Assembly: GCA_013285425.1 (NCBI GenBank)
Contig: CP053447.1
Location: 3,354,001-3,418,000, forward strand
DNA length: 64,000 nt
DNA from: Ignavibacteriota bacterium
Lineage (GTDB): Bacteria; Bacteroidota; Ignavibacteria; Ignavibacteriales; Ignavibacteriaceae
Direction: 5' to 3'
Shown here: in pieces, positions 33,935-43,476 of the stretch
Numbering within the stretch: the first letter of the stretch is position 1
Layout of the letters: each line of letters opens with the position of its first letter
Position numbers and translations under genes: made by a program
Notes under the pieces: generated by a model
What the model was told of the DNA's origin: nothing
Database searches by the model: none
What the model saw: only the letters and a program-made list of their open reading frames with translations

Positions 33935-34208
33935 CTATCTTCCATTTTAACTTATTTAGTAAAGTTATTGAATCGAATTCGGTAAGTCAATTTCAACAAT
34001 AAAAATCTCTCTTTTCTTTCATAAAACAACCCACTCATTTTATTTCTATAATTAGTTGCGATTCTTTCTTTCAATAGGATTATCAATGTTAAATTGTTGA
34101 ACATATATAGAAATTTAAATTGTATTTAAACCTTAAAAGTCACTTTCTCACTTCTATAAACTTTTCTTATTTTTCATATTAACAACTATAAATTTTTGCA
34201 GCCTACTT

Positions 34209-36128
34209 ATGTATGATTTTATTTTCAAACCTTTCAATGAAATGACCGAAGCCGATTATAAAACAATAGGCTTTAAATCCGGACTTGAAATACATCAGCA
34301 GCTTCTTACGGAAAAAAAACTTTTCTGCCGCTGCCCGGCTGGCAAGTACAGCAAGGAGTATGATGCCGAAATATTAAGACACATGCGTCCGACGCTTTCT
34401 GAAATGGGAGTTTATGACGGCACAGCACTGATGGAATTTAAAACAAAAAAAAACATTATCTATCATATTAAACGGGAAACAGTTTGTACCTACGAGATGG
34501 ATGATACTCCGCCATTCTTAATAAATGAAGAAGCATTGGATATTGCGATCGGTATTGGGCTTCTTTATAACTGTAACACTGTAGATGAACTTCACATTGC
34601 AAGAAAACAATACCTGGATGGAAGCATACCAACAGGATTCCAGCGGACAGCAATTTATGCGCTTGACGGATGGATTCCGTATAAAGATAGAAAAATCAAA
34701 ATTGTTCAGATGTCGATAGAAGAAGATTCCTGCAGAGAAGTTTCTGATATTGGACACGAAAGAGTTTACCTGACTGACAGATTGGGAATGCCTTTGATTG
34801 AAACTGTTACAGAACCAGCAATGAAAACACCGCAGGAAGCTGCTGAGGTTGCCTGGCAATGCAGTAAGCTGGTAAGAAGCACTCACAAAGTACGCAGAGG
34901 AATGGGTGCTGCACGTGAGGATGTTAATGTAAGCGTGGAAGGAGGAACCCGTGTTGAAATTAAAGGGGTTTCGCAGATAAGTATGATTCCGGTTCTAACA
35001 TACAACGAAGCAATGAGACAGTGGAATCTTTTAAGGTTAAGAGAGGAATTGAAAAAAAGAGGAATTACTAATGAAACATTTAAAGCTGAAGATTTTGATG
35101 TTACTAATCTCTTAAAAAAAGTCAATTACGCTCCACTTAAAAATGCAGTTGATACTGGAATGAAAATTTGTGCAGTTGTGTTAAAGGGATTTAAGGATCT
35201 TCTGCATTGGCAGACACAAACTGATACTTATTTCTCAAAGGAAATTTCTGATCGTGTCAGGGTTATTGCTTGCTTAACAAACATTCCAAATATAATTCAC
35301 TCCGATAGCAAAAGCGATACAATCACTTCTTCGGATTGGCAGAAGATAAAAAAGTTTGCAAATGCTAATGATGATGATACAATGGTAATAGTATGGGGCA
35401 GTAACGAAGATGCAAAAACAGCAGTTAATGAGATTATTATTCGCGCTAAAGAAGCCACAATCGGAATTCCATCTGAAACAAGACAGGCTTTAAGCGATGG
35501 AACAAACGGCTTTGAGAGAATTCTTCCGGGTGCCGATAGAATGTATCCCGATACAGATCTTCCCCCAAAGAAAATTACAAAGGAAAGACTGGAAAGAATT
35601 AAAGCATGGTTACCTGAACAGTTCTGGAAAAGAATTGAATGGTATAATAAACTCGGAATCCCAAAAGATATAATTGAAGAGCTATCAATTTCCCGGTATG
35701 CAGAGCTTTTTAAAAAAGCAGTAAATGAATGGAAGGTAAATCCAACAACCGCAGCAGTACTTCTTATTCAATATCCCAAGAGATTAAAAAAGACGGAATA
35801 TTTAATTGAATGGCTTAACGAAGATATGTTTGAGAGTGTTCTTAAAAATCTTGCTGATAATAAAATTCCCGTAGATAGTTTATTTACAACATTTAAAACT
35901 GTAGCTGAGCTTGGAACATTTACCGGTGAGGTGGTTCTTAATCCTGCAAGCGATAAAGAGATTGATGATGCAATTGTTAAAGCGCAAGCTGATTATAGTA
36001 AAATGAAAATTATCAATCCGGAAAAGAAAAATAAATTATTGATGGGAATGATAATGAAAAAACTTCGGGGTAAGGTTTCTGCAAAAGATATTGCTCAGCG
36101 AATCGGCTTTGCGAAAGGAGTTAAATGA
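34209..36128 (+). CDS. gatE: Glu-tRNA(Gln) amidotransferase subunit E (archaeal type)
   Basis: 639 residues, within the usual GatE length and longer than bacterial GatB (about 475). The conserved B/E domain starts GFKSGLEIHQQLLTEKKLFC and continues RHMRPTLSEMG, with Cys residues after KKLF (CRCP). The middle has the LERIKAWLPEQFWKRIEW segment of the GatE-specific GAD/insertion region, and the C-terminal helical domain ends GKVSAKDIAQRIGFAKG. In archaea GatE forms with GatD the amidotransferase that turns Glu-tRNA(Gln) into Gln-tRNA(Gln). The downstream gatD overlaps by 4 bases, so the two are co-translated. A shorter relative of its first 34 residues is at 31916. Confidence 0.92.
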   Translation: MYDFIFKPFNEMTEADYKTIGFKSGLEIHQQLLTEKKLFCRCPAGKYSKEYDAEILRHMRPTLSEMGVYDGTALMEFKTKKNIIYHIKRETVCTYEMDDTPPFLINEEALDIAIGIGLLYNCNTVDELHIARKQYLDGSIPTGFQRTAIYALDGWIPYKDRKIKIVQMSIEEDSCREVSDIGHERVYLTDRLGMPLIETVTEPAMKTPQEAAEVAWQCSKLVRSTHKVRRGMGAAREDVNVSVEGGTRVEIKGVSQISMIPVLTYNEAMRQWNLLRLREELKKRGITNETFKAEDFDVTNLLKKVNYAPLKNAVDTGMKICAVVLKGFKDLLHWQTQTDTYFSKEISDRVRVIACLTNIPNIIHSDSKSDTITSSDWQKIKKFANANDDDTMVIVWGSNEDAKTAVNEIIIRAKEATIGIPSETRQALSDGTNGFERILPGADRMYPDTDLPPKKITKERLERIKAWLPEQFWKRIEWYNKLGIPKDIIEELSISRYAELFKKAVNEWKVNPTTAAVLLIQYPKRLKKTEYLIEWLNEDMFESVLKNLADNKIPVDSLFTTFKTVAELGTFTGEVVLNPASDKEIDDAIVKAQADYSKMKIINPEKKNKLLMGMIMKKLRGKVSAKDIAQRIGFAKGVK

Positions 36129-37522
36129 TGGATGAAATAAACTTAGAAGAATTTAAAGGATACCGCGGAGCTGCACTTAACACTCTGCATAAATTTAATT
36201 CTCCTGTTTGGAGTGATGTCGAAATAATAACTGAGGATGGAAATTATAAAGGACTTGTTCTGCCACGCTCTGAAACTGCTGATGAATTTCATATCGTTTT
36301 AAAAATGCCGATTGGTTATAACATCGGTATTGCAGCAGAAAAAATTAAAGAGATAAATATATTCGGAAGAAGAGAAGCTAAGTATAAAATTCCTGAAAAG
36401 GATTTTCCTTTTGATCCTAAAAAACCAAATGTAAAACTGCTTGGCACAGGCGGAACAATAGCATCACGATTGGATTACAGAACCGGTGCAGTTATTCCTG
36501 CGTTTTCTCCTGGCGAACTTTACGGTTCAGTTCCTGAACTTGCAGATATATGTAATCTGGATACAGAAAAACTTTATGGTGTTTTTAGTGAAAATATGGG
36601 ACCCGAGCAATGGATTGGTCTGGCAGAAGCAATCGGAAGAGAAATTGAAAAAGGTGTTCAGGGAATTGTGATCGGGCACGGAACTGACACAATGCATCAT
36701 ACTGCTGCGGTTTTATCTTTTATGGTGCAGGATTCTCCGATTCCAATTGTTATGGTCGGTTCGCAAAGATCCAGCGACCGCCCGTCATCTGATGCAGCGT
36801 TGAATCTGATTCATTCTGTAACAACAGCTGCAAAAAGTGATATTGCAGAAGTAATGGTTTGTATGTTTGGTCCCACAAGCGATCTTTATGGATTGCTTCA
36901 CCGCGGAACAAGGGTAAGAAAAATGCATTCAAGTTATCGCTCAACTTTTAGAACGATTGGTGATATTCCGATTGCAACTGTTAGCCGTGAAAAGATAACA
37001 CCTCTCAGGGAGGATTATAAAAGGAGAAGAAACGATAACAGTGTTAAAGTAAATGCAGTGTTTGATGACAGGGTTGCAATAGTTTACTATTATCCGAATA
37101 TGAAACCCGATATGATCGATTCACTTATTGATAATGGTTATAAGGGGATTGTAATAGCAGGCACAGGACTTGGACATGTTAACAAGCCACTTTATCCGGC
37201 ATTGAAACGAGCTAAAGAAAATGGTGTTGCTGTTTATATGACTGTGCAAACACTTTGGGGTTACGTGCAGATGTATGTTTATGATACCGGAAGGGATATG
37301 ATGGAACTGGGTGTTATTCCTGCAGCAAATATGCTGCCCGAGGTTGCATTTGTAAAACTCGGCTGGGCATTAGGGCAAACAGACGATCTGCAAAAAGTTA
37401 AAGAAATAATGTTAACACCTATTGCCGGGGAAATAACCGAACGTGAACCGAGCAATGGTTATTTAATATATCAGGGCGGATTGCCTGAAGTTGAAGATTT
37501 TATTAAGCAGTATAGAAAATAA
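36125..37522 (+). CDS. gatD: Glu-tRNA(Gln) amidotransferase subunit D (asparaginase-like)
   Basis: 465 residues. An N-terminal small beta-barrel domain (about 1-95) precedes an L-asparaginase-type domain. It opens with VKLLGTGGTIASRLDYRTGA (the catalytic Thr near residue 107). It has GHGTDTMHHTAAVLSF near 183-198 (the Thr-Asp pair) and RSSDRPSSDAALNL near 217-230. These mark GatD rather than a plain asparaginase, which lacks the N-terminal barrel. GatD supplies ammonia from Asn or Gln to GatE. Start ATGATGG overlaps the gatE stop. A bacterium with GatDE is unusual, as GatCAB is the normal bacterial enzyme. Confidence 0.92.
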   Translation: MMDEINLEEFKGYRGAALNTLHKFNSPVWSDVEIITEDGNYKGLVLPRSETADEFHIVLKMPIGYNIGIAAEKIKEINIFGRREAKYKIPEKDFPFDPKKPNVKLLGTGGTIASRLDYRTGAVIPAFSPGELYGSVPELADICNLDTEKLYGVFSENMGPEQWIGLAEAIGREIEKGVQGIVIGHGTDTMHHTAAVLSFMVQDSPIPIVMVGSQRSSDRPSSDAALNLIHSVTTAAKSDIAEVMVCMFGPTSDLYGLLHRGTRVRKMHSSYRSTFRTIGDIPIATVSREKITPLREDYKRRRNDNSVKVNAVFDDRVAIVYYYPNMKPDMIDSLIDNGYKGIVIAGTGLGHVNKPLYPALKRAKENGVAVYMTVQTLWGYVQMYVYDTGRDMMELGVIPAANMLPEVAFVKLGWALGQTDDLQKVKEIMLTPIAGEITEREPSNGYLIYQGGLPEVEDFIKQYRK

Positions 37523-37536
37523 AAATTATCTCTGCG

Positions 37537-37592
37537 GCTTTGCGTCTCTGCGTGAAAGAATTTTTTCTCGCAAAGACGCTAAGACGCGAAGC
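37537..37592. repeat. Imperfect inverted repeat of TTTGCGTCT type
   Basis: GCTTTGCGTCTCTGCG (37537-37552) pairs imperfectly with CGCTAAGACGCGAAGC (about 37577-37592), with a TCGCAAAGACG segment between. It lies right after the gatD stop and 5 bases before the 3' end of the lipoprotein gene, so it sits between two convergent genes as a bidirectional hairpin. This kind of unit is REP-like; other copies are not seen in the window. Confidence 0.6.
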
Positions 37593-37597
37593 CAGAA

Positions 37598-38224
37598 TTA
37601 CATTTCCTTAAAAGTTACTCCTGATGGTAATTCAAACATTTTAGGATCAACAGATGTTTCCTCTATTTTGGTTGCTTCGATAATCATATCCTTACCGCTA
37701 AAATTAGTAATTGATTTTACCATAATATTTTTCCAAATCCAGGTTGTAATTGGTGTGCTGCCAAACTCAGCGCTGTACTTTTTACACTCCTTTCCGTCAA
37801 TGGTTTCAGAACCTAGTTCTTTTACTTTATATTTTTCCATCAAACTTTTGTCTGCCTTGGAATAATCAAAATCATTTGTGAACCATTTTGTTTTTATACC
37901 TTCGGTTTTGTCATCCTCAAACTTATAATTGAAGCCATCAATTCTTATCTCAGTAGTTTTTGATTTAGCGATACCAAGATCGATAGAAGTTATAAAAACT
38001 TCCTTTGCGCCGTAGTCATCAAAATACAATTCCTGCTTTGCACCCATTGGTGCATTGTAAAGAATTATACCTGATTTAATCTCATATCTTTGTTTAACAA
38101 CGGGTTTTGGAGCTTCTTGATTTATGCTTGTTTGCTGATTACCGTCTTCCGGTTTAGATTCTTCCGTTTTAGAACAAGCAATTATAAAAGCAAATGCGAG
38201 TAATGTAAAAAATAGTTTTTTCAT
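37598..38224 (-). CDS. Lipoprotein, DUF4412-like
   Basis: 208 residues with a lipoprotein signal (MKKLFFTLLAFAFIIACSK; lipobox IIAC, lipidated Cys near 17). A proline/glutamine-rich linker then a folded part (RYEIKSGIILYNAPMGAKQEL) and C-terminal VDPKMFELPSGVTFKEM resemble the outer-membrane-lipoprotein-sorting LolA-like/DUF4412 fold, which is only suggestive. It faces gatD across the hairpin at 37537. Confidence 0.7.
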   Translation of the reverse strand: MKKLFFTLLAFAFIIACSKTEESKPEDGNQQTSINQEAPKPVVKQRYEIKSGIILYNAPMGAKQELYFDDYGAKEVFITSIDLGIAKSKTTEIRIDGFNYKFEDDKTEGIKTKWFTNDFDYSKADKSLMEKYKVKELGSETIDGKECKKYSAEFGSTPITTWIWKNIMVKSITNFSGKDMIIEATKIEETSVDPKMFELPSGVTFKEM

Positions 38225-38285
38225 GATGTACCTGAGCCTCTCCTGTTTGTTTGTAAATTGTTAATTATATATCAGTTTTAATCCC

Positions 38286-38375
38286 TATAGAACACGGATA
38301 ACGCAGGTTTCGCGGGTCTTCGCAGATTTAATATCTGTATTAATCCGCGCTATCCGTGTCATCAGCGTTCTATTG
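38286..38375. repeat. Long imperfect inverted repeat, GCGTTCTATT type
   Basis: The left arm (CGGATAACGC near 38294) and right arm (GCGCTATCCG near 38347) are joined by an AT-rich centre. The right end reads ATCCGTGTCATCAGCGTTCTATT, matching 59350-59373 (same text with CATCCGCG for CATCAGCG) beyond the radical SAM gene. Each copy lies directly beside the 3' end of a gene: EttA here, the radical SAM and DPP-IV genes there. Confidence 0.65.
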
Positions 38376-38386
38376 TCTATGGGTTC

Positions 38387-40072
38387 TTAACTCCTCGTTA
38401 GATGCCTGTACTTAATTCTATGCGGCTGATCAGCTTCCACACCCAATCTTTCTTTTCGTTTTTCTTCATACTCAGAGTAGTTGCCATCAAACCAAACAAC
38501 TTTACTTTCACCCTCAAATGCTAAAATGTGTGTTGCAATTCTGTCCAAAAACCATCTGTCGTGACTAATAACAAGAACACACCCGGCAAACTTTTCAATT
38601 CCTTCCTCAAGCGCACGCAAGGTATTAACATCAAGATCATTTGTTGGTTCATCAAGCAGAAGAACATTTGCACCTTGCTTTAGCATCATTGCAAGATGGA
38701 CGCGATTTCTTTCACCGCCAGAAAGCATACTTACTTTTTTCTGCTGATCAGCACCTGAAAAATTAAACTGAGCAACATAAGCTCGCGAATTAACCTGTCT
38801 GCTGCCGAGCATAATTGTATCTTCTTCGTTAGAGATTAATTGCCAGATACTTTTTCCCGGATCAAGTGCATCTCTTGATTGATCAACATAAGACATCTTT
38901 ACAGTTGAGCCGATCTTAATATTTCCACTGTCCGGTTTTTCTGATCCGGTTATCATCTTAAACAAAGTGGTTTTACCGGCACCATTTGGTCCGATAATTC
39001 CAACAACTGCACCCGGCGGAATTGAAAAGGTAAGGTCTTCGATTAAAATATTATCTCCGTAAGATTTTTTCAGATTTTCAGTTTCGATTACAATATCGCC
39101 TAAACGCTCTGCAACCGGAATGTAAAGCTCAAGCTCTTTTTGTCCTTTCTCTTTTTCTTCTTTAAGAAGATTATCGTAAGCTGTAATTCTTGATTTTGAT
39201 TTAGCGTGACGTGCTTTTGGACTCATTCTTATCCACTCAAGTTCGCGTTGTAAAGTTTTTTGTCTCTGGCTTTCCTGTTTTTCTTCAACACGCAGCCGTT
39301 CTTGTTTCTGTTCTAGCCAGGATGAATAATTTCCCTTCCATGGAATTCCTTCGCCGCGGTCAAGCTCAAGAATCCATCCGGCAACATTATCAAGAAAATA
39401 TCGATCGTGAGTTACTGCAATTACAGTTCCTTCATACTTTTGTAAATGCTGTTCAAGCCAGGCAACTGTTTCAGCGTCGAGATGATTTGTCGGTTCATCA
39501 AGTAAAAGTATATCAGGTTTTTGAAGAAGCAATCTGCAAAGTGAAACTCGTCTTCGTTCGCCGCCGGAAAGAACTTTACATAAAGTTTCAGAAGGAGGGC
39601 AGCGTAAAGCATCCATTGCCATCTCAAGCCTTGCGTCAAGGTCCCATCCTCCCATTGCTTCAAGTTTCTCCTGCACGGTGCCCTGCTTTTCAAGCAGCGC
39701 TGTCATTTCGTTATCATCCATCGGTTCGGCAAATTTTGCATTTATTTCATCATATTCTTTTAGCAAATCAACTACTAGCTGAACACCTTCCTGCACAATT
39801 TCCTTGACAGTTTTATTATCATCAAGCTGAGGCTCCTGTTCAAGATATCCGATAGTAAATCCGGGAGATACTACAGTTTCGCCATTAAAATTTTTGTCAA
39901 CACCGGCAAGAATTTTTAACAGTGATGATTTACCCGATCCATTTAAGCCGATTACTCCAATCTTTGCACCGTAGAAGTATGAAAGGTAAATATCTTTTAA
40001 TACAGGTTTGTTGTTATAAAATTTACTTACTCCCACCATTGAGTAAATAATTTTATTAGGTTCGCTGCTCAT
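38387..40072 (-). CDS. ettA: Energy-dependent translational throttle protein EttA (ABC-F)
   Basis: 561 residues with two ABC domains on one chain and no membrane part. Walker A motifs are GLNGSGKSSLLK (near 41) and GPNGAGKTTLFK (near 357). ABC signatures are LSGGERRRVSL and LSGGERNRVHLAMML. The linker between the domains is the highly charged EttA type. The C-terminal ends with the EttA/YjjK tail (EEKRKERLGVEAD...RIKYRHL). It binds the ribosomal E site and gates translation according to ATP/ADP ratio. Monocistronic. Confidence 0.95.
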   Translation of the reverse strand: MSSEPNKIIYSMVGVSKFYNNKPVLKDIYLSYFYGAKIGVIGLNGSGKSSLLKILAGVDKNFNGETVVSPGFTIGYLEQEPQLDDNKTVKEIVQEGVQLVVDLLKEYDEINAKFAEPMDDNEMTALLEKQGTVQEKLEAMGGWDLDARLEMAMDALRCPPSETLCKVLSGGERRRVSLCRLLLQKPDILLLDEPTNHLDAETVAWLEQHLQKYEGTVIAVTHDRYFLDNVAGWILELDRGEGIPWKGNYSSWLEQKQERLRVEEKQESQRQKTLQRELEWIRMSPKARHAKSKSRITAYDNLLKEEKEKGQKELELYIPVAERLGDIVIETENLKKSYGDNILIEDLTFSIPPGAVVGIIGPNGAGKTTLFKMITGSEKPDSGNIKIGSTVKMSYVDQSRDALDPGKSIWQLISNEEDTIMLGSRQVNSRAYVAQFNFSGADQQKKVSMLSGGERNRVHLAMMLKQGANVLLLDEPTNDLDVNTLRALEEGIEKFAGCVLVISHDRWFLDRIATHILAFEGESKVVWFDGNYSEYEEKRKERLGVEADQPHRIKYRHLTRS

Positions 40073-40252
40073 TTTGCTCCTTAGTGAGTAGTTAACCTTT
40101 AAGGCAAACTACACTTTTGCTTTTTTTTGATTTTGTAACATGTAAAAATAGGTAAAGTGTCTCTAATGTCATTCCCGCTCAAGCTGATATTTTTTATAGT
40201 TTAATTATTTTGTTGTTTAAGCGGCTGGATATTTTAAACTCCAGTTAAAAGA

Positions 40253-42190
40253 TTATCTGGAAGCTAAAATATATTTTTGTTCAGATTCAGAAATATCTAA
40301 TAACTTAAATATTAGTAAATCAAGTTCAGCGTTAGTTTTCCCCGACAAAATTATTTCATCTACAAGCTTAACAATTTTGTTGTAAATCTTTTCACTGAAT
40401 ATGGGCAAAGGCAGCTCTTCAAGATTTCCTCTCAAAACTTTTATTGTGTTGAATTTTTTAGAATAAATAAACTGATATAAAGAAGAATTAAAAAGCGCCA
40501 AAACAACTTTAACCGGATAGTTAGTAATTGTGGGAATAAGAATATTTGCGCTATTAAGAGTAAGCTTTTGCTTATCGTCATAGGCAAATACAAGTTTGTC
40601 AGATATAAATCTGTAAATCAATTTTTCTTTTGCCCTATATTTTTCAATCGGGGCAGTTTGCTGAAATTTTTCCGGCTCAAATAAAATAAAATCAGAAGCC
40701 TTGGAAAGAATGTATTTGTTTACTTCTTTACCCCTATATATTTCTTCATAACCATTATTTATGGAATCTTTAAGAAATTTTTTGTTATCTCCGGTAACAA
40801 TCCCAAGCGCCCATTCAGCATTATTCTTTAATGTATGATGAGGTTTCCTATAAACCTTTTCGATTATTTGACTATCCTCATTATTTGTTTCAATATCAAA
40901 AATATAATCGGGATTTGTTCGAAAGCGCTGCTGATCTATGGTAAATGATATCTTATTAATAATTTGAACGGGATGATTTGTTGTGCTTTGTTTTTTTAAA
41001 TCAAGTCTGATAGCATTAGTAAATACATTGGTGAATGCACGACCTAACTTCTCAATTTTTAAAATAGTCGTACTATTTAAAATTTCCTTTCGAATATCAC
41101 TATGAACTTTAATATTTAACATAGCCTCTGGAAGAACAAAAGATAGAACCCCATTCGGTTTAAGTAGTTCAATACTTTTAAATAAAAAATAAGAAAACGA
41201 TTCTAATGAATAAATTTTGGGGTAAAGAGATTTTAACTTACCTATACTATCATTTGGAAAATGCAAGCCCCAGGGCGGATTTGTTATTATAATATCAAAG
41301 CCATCAGGAGAATCATTCTGATTGAAAGGAGAGCTGGTTTTAATTTCTAAAAGGGTATCAGCGTGAAAAACTTTAGGTTCAAATTCATAAGTCGGATATG
41401 CCATAATTAAATTTAATTTACAAATAAATACAGCCGCTCCATCAATATCGATTCCATAAATCTGTTCCGGGTTTTTAATAAAACCATTTAAACTCAATAG
41501 AAATTGACCCGTTCCACAGCATGGATCTAAAACAGTTGACACTTTTTTAACATACGCTTTAACAATATTATCAACAATATTTTTAGGTGTATAATATGAT
41601 CCTTGCTTTGCTTTATCGCCTTCATATTTAATTGATTGATAAAGAAGTCCCAACACATCTCGTTGATTTGGAATATAATACTCTAAAAGTTTTTCATATA
41701 GTTTGTTTTTCGAAATAGAAATGAAGTTTGAACAGTAGTCCTTTAGAATATTTTGCAGATATGAATTTTTAAAATACTTTTTATTAAAACTTAATATTTT
41801 AGAAACATCGTTTGTGCGGATGAATTTTTCAGAAATCAATACATTTAGAGCAAGATAAAAAACAGCAGGCTCTAACTCTAAGGAATTAACCGAGACATAG
41901 TTGATGATTGCTGTTAACCACTCACTTGATTTATTAATTTCACCGTACTCTTTGGGAATAAATTTTTTAGCGGAACTTCTTTTGTTTGCGCGATTATTAA
42001 GTCTGTATATCTCACCGGATTTTATTTTAGCATGTAGTTTAAGAACATCTTCTTCAACAAAGAAAACCGAACCCTCTTCAAAAATTGGTTTTAATAAATC
42101 ATGACGAACCCAATTTTTTATCGTGGCGTTAGATACACCGATTAAAGAAGCAGTTTTACTAATTGTTAAAAAATTTTTTTCAGGCTTCAT
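40253..42190 (-). CDS. HTH-N6-adenine DNA methyltransferase, orphan
   Basis: 645 residues. A MerR/excisionase-like helix-turn-helix at the N terminus (LTISKTASLIGVSNATIKNW, residues 8-27) is followed by a helical region. The catalytic domain has motif I VLDPCCGTGQFLLSL near 221-235 and motif IV NPPWG near 304, which mark an N6-adenine methyltransferase of the Eco57I/type I HsdM-like group. The C-terminal part has a TaqI-like specificity region (ALGIVTGDNKKFL...). No restriction endonuclease or specificity subunit is adjacent. An orphan regulatory or phage-defence methylase is likely, although a type IIG protein with a lost nuclease is possible. Confidence 0.8.
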   Translation of the reverse strand: MKPEKNFLTISKTASLIGVSNATIKNWVRHDLLKPIFEEGSVFFVEEDVLKLHAKIKSGEIYRLNNRANKRSSAKKFIPKEYGEINKSSEWLTAIINYVSVNSLELEPAVFYLALNVLISEKFIRTNDVSKILSFNKKYFKNSYLQNILKDYCSNFISISKNKLYEKLLEYYIPNQRDVLGLLYQSIKYEGDKAKQGSYYTPKNIVDNIVKAYVKKVSTVLDPCCGTGQFLLSLNGFIKNPEQIYGIDIDGAAVFICKLNLIMAYPTYEFEPKVFHADTLLEIKTSSPFNQNDSPDGFDIIITNPPWGLHFPNDSIGKLKSLYPKIYSLESFSYFLFKSIELLKPNGVLSFVLPEAMLNIKVHSDIRKEILNSTTILKIEKLGRAFTNVFTNAIRLDLKKQSTTNHPVQIINKISFTIDQQRFRTNPDYIFDIETNNEDSQIIEKVYRKPHHTLKNNAEWALGIVTGDNKKFLKDSINNGYEEIYRGKEVNKYILSKASDFILFEPEKFQQTAPIEKYRAKEKLIYRFISDKLVFAYDDKQKLTLNSANILIPTITNYPVKVVLALFNSSLYQFIYSKKFNTIKVLRGNLEELPLPIFSEKIYNKIVKLVDEIILSGKTNAELDLLIFKLLDISESEQKYILASR

Positions 42191-42598
42191 TATCGGGATG
42201 ATTCTAAAATATAATCTGCAATTTTATTTGGACTCATTAGATACTTGTTAAATCAAGAGATATTTTTGCTCGTAATTCCAATTTGATATTCAATACCATC
42301 ATGATGCTTATGTGAAATATATGGATTCTTTCAGACTTCTTCAGCAGTTAAAACCCAATATCGAATTATATGCCTAAACACAAATTAAAATAATCACACG
42401 AATCCGGTTTTAATAATCTTTAATAGACAGCAAGGGTTATACAATTAAAAAATTCAAACTTCGGAAGTTTAGTATGACAAGGATTGACTTAAAAGAATTT
42501 CGTCTGATTATTTTTCAAACCGCAAAAATGTTTTTGTATTAAAAAAAGGATTTAAACCGCCAGATGATTTAAATCCTTTTAGTAAACAGAAACCATAA
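42191..42598. other. About 400-base intergenic region
   Basis: No open frame with coding character. It contains the terminator at 42544-42580 and the putative upstream region of the DNA methyltransferase near its left end. No repeat seen apart from that. Confidence 0.45.
42544..42580 (-). terminator. Rho-independent terminator for the T9SS protein gene
   Basis: AAAAGGATTTAAA (42544-42556) pairs with TTTAAATCCTTTT (42568-42580). The minus-strand transcript ends in a run of U from the seven A at 42541-42547. It sits 19 bases after the stop at 42599 on the minus strand. Confidence 0.88.
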
Positions 42599-43393
42599 TT
42601 ACTTAATTAACTGCATTTTTTTAATTTCAGAAAAACCTTCCGTATCGATTTTATATAAATAAATTCCGCTTGAAAGATTTGATGCATTAAAAGTAACAGT
42701 ATATTTACCCGCAGATTGCTGCTGGTTTACAAGCACAGCTGCTTCATTTCCAAGCACATCATAAACTTTAAGAGTTACGAAAGAGCTATTTGGAATAGTG
42801 TAACTAATTGTTGTAGATGGATTAAACGGATTTGGATAATTCTGATAGAGAAAATACTGTTCGGGTTTTGTATTATGTTCTTCAACATTAACCGGTGAAT
42901 CAACGATATGAATGATAAAATTTTTGCCAAAGTTCCACTTATCTGGTCCAGTAGGGTTTCCATCTCCGTTTACACTATTGCCAACAGAGTACAAAGTATC
43001 TGTCAGTATTGAATCAGGAGCAGTATAATTAAAACTCCATGTTACCGTATCATTCTCAAAAGGATTTGGTAATGAGTGAGTCAATTCTCCTGAAATAAGT
43101 TTAACAAGTGTATCAACAGCACTTAATTGACCGGTGTAACTGGCGACATTAAATCCTCCTTGCACAGCAGGACCGCCTGTCATAAAAAGTTTAAATTGAG
43201 CGTTAGTGTTTTTTTGCAGTGAATCGGGTCCTTCAATCCAAACATTTACAGAATCATCAATAGAAGAATTATGACAGATACATCCGATTCCGCCATCTCT
43301 CAAAGTCATACCGACTATTCCGTGGAAATAGCTGCTGTTTGCAAAAATTATGAAAGATAAAAAAATAAATCCAAGCAATATATTAGTTTTCAT
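42599..43393 (-). CDS. Secreted protein with T9SS C-terminal sorting domain, CxCH motif
   Basis: 264 residues. A signal peptide (LLGFIFLSFIIFANSS) is followed by DGGIGCICHN, a CxCH sequence (near 38-41) of a kind seen at the start of secreted reelin-like/cohesin-like proteins. Then comes a strand-rich domain (VNVWIEGPDSLQKNTNAQF). The C-terminal domain has QNYPNPFNPSTTISY and VLGNEAAVLVNQQQSAGKY, typical type IX secretion sorting domain. It is probably exported to the surface and perhaps anchored. Whether the CxCH binds haem is unclear. Confidence 0.8.
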   Translation of the reverse strand: MKTNILLGFIFLSFIIFANSSYFHGIVGMTLRDGGIGCICHNSSIDDSVNVWIEGPDSLQKNTNAQFKLFMTGGPAVQGGFNVASYTGQLSAVDTLVKLISGELTHSLPNPFENDTVTWSFNYTAPDSILTDTLYSVGNSVNGDGNPTGPDKWNFGKNFIIHIVDSPVNVEEHNTKPEQYFLYQNYPNPFNPSTTISYTIPNSSFVTLKVYDVLGNEAAVLVNQQQSAGKYTVTFNASNLSSGIYLYKIDTEGFSEIKKMQLIK

Positions 43394-43476
43394 TGTCAGC
43401 CTTCTTAATAATTCAGCTCTGAAGAAATCAGAACTTTATAACAATTAAATAATAGAATTACATAAACAATTACGCA

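Noticed and set aside
34468..35125. Three minus-strand ORFs across gatE
   Set aside because: Antisense to a strongly conserved gene.
39211..39807. 198-codon plus-strand ORF within ettA
   Set aside because: Antisense shadow of the conserved ABC domains.
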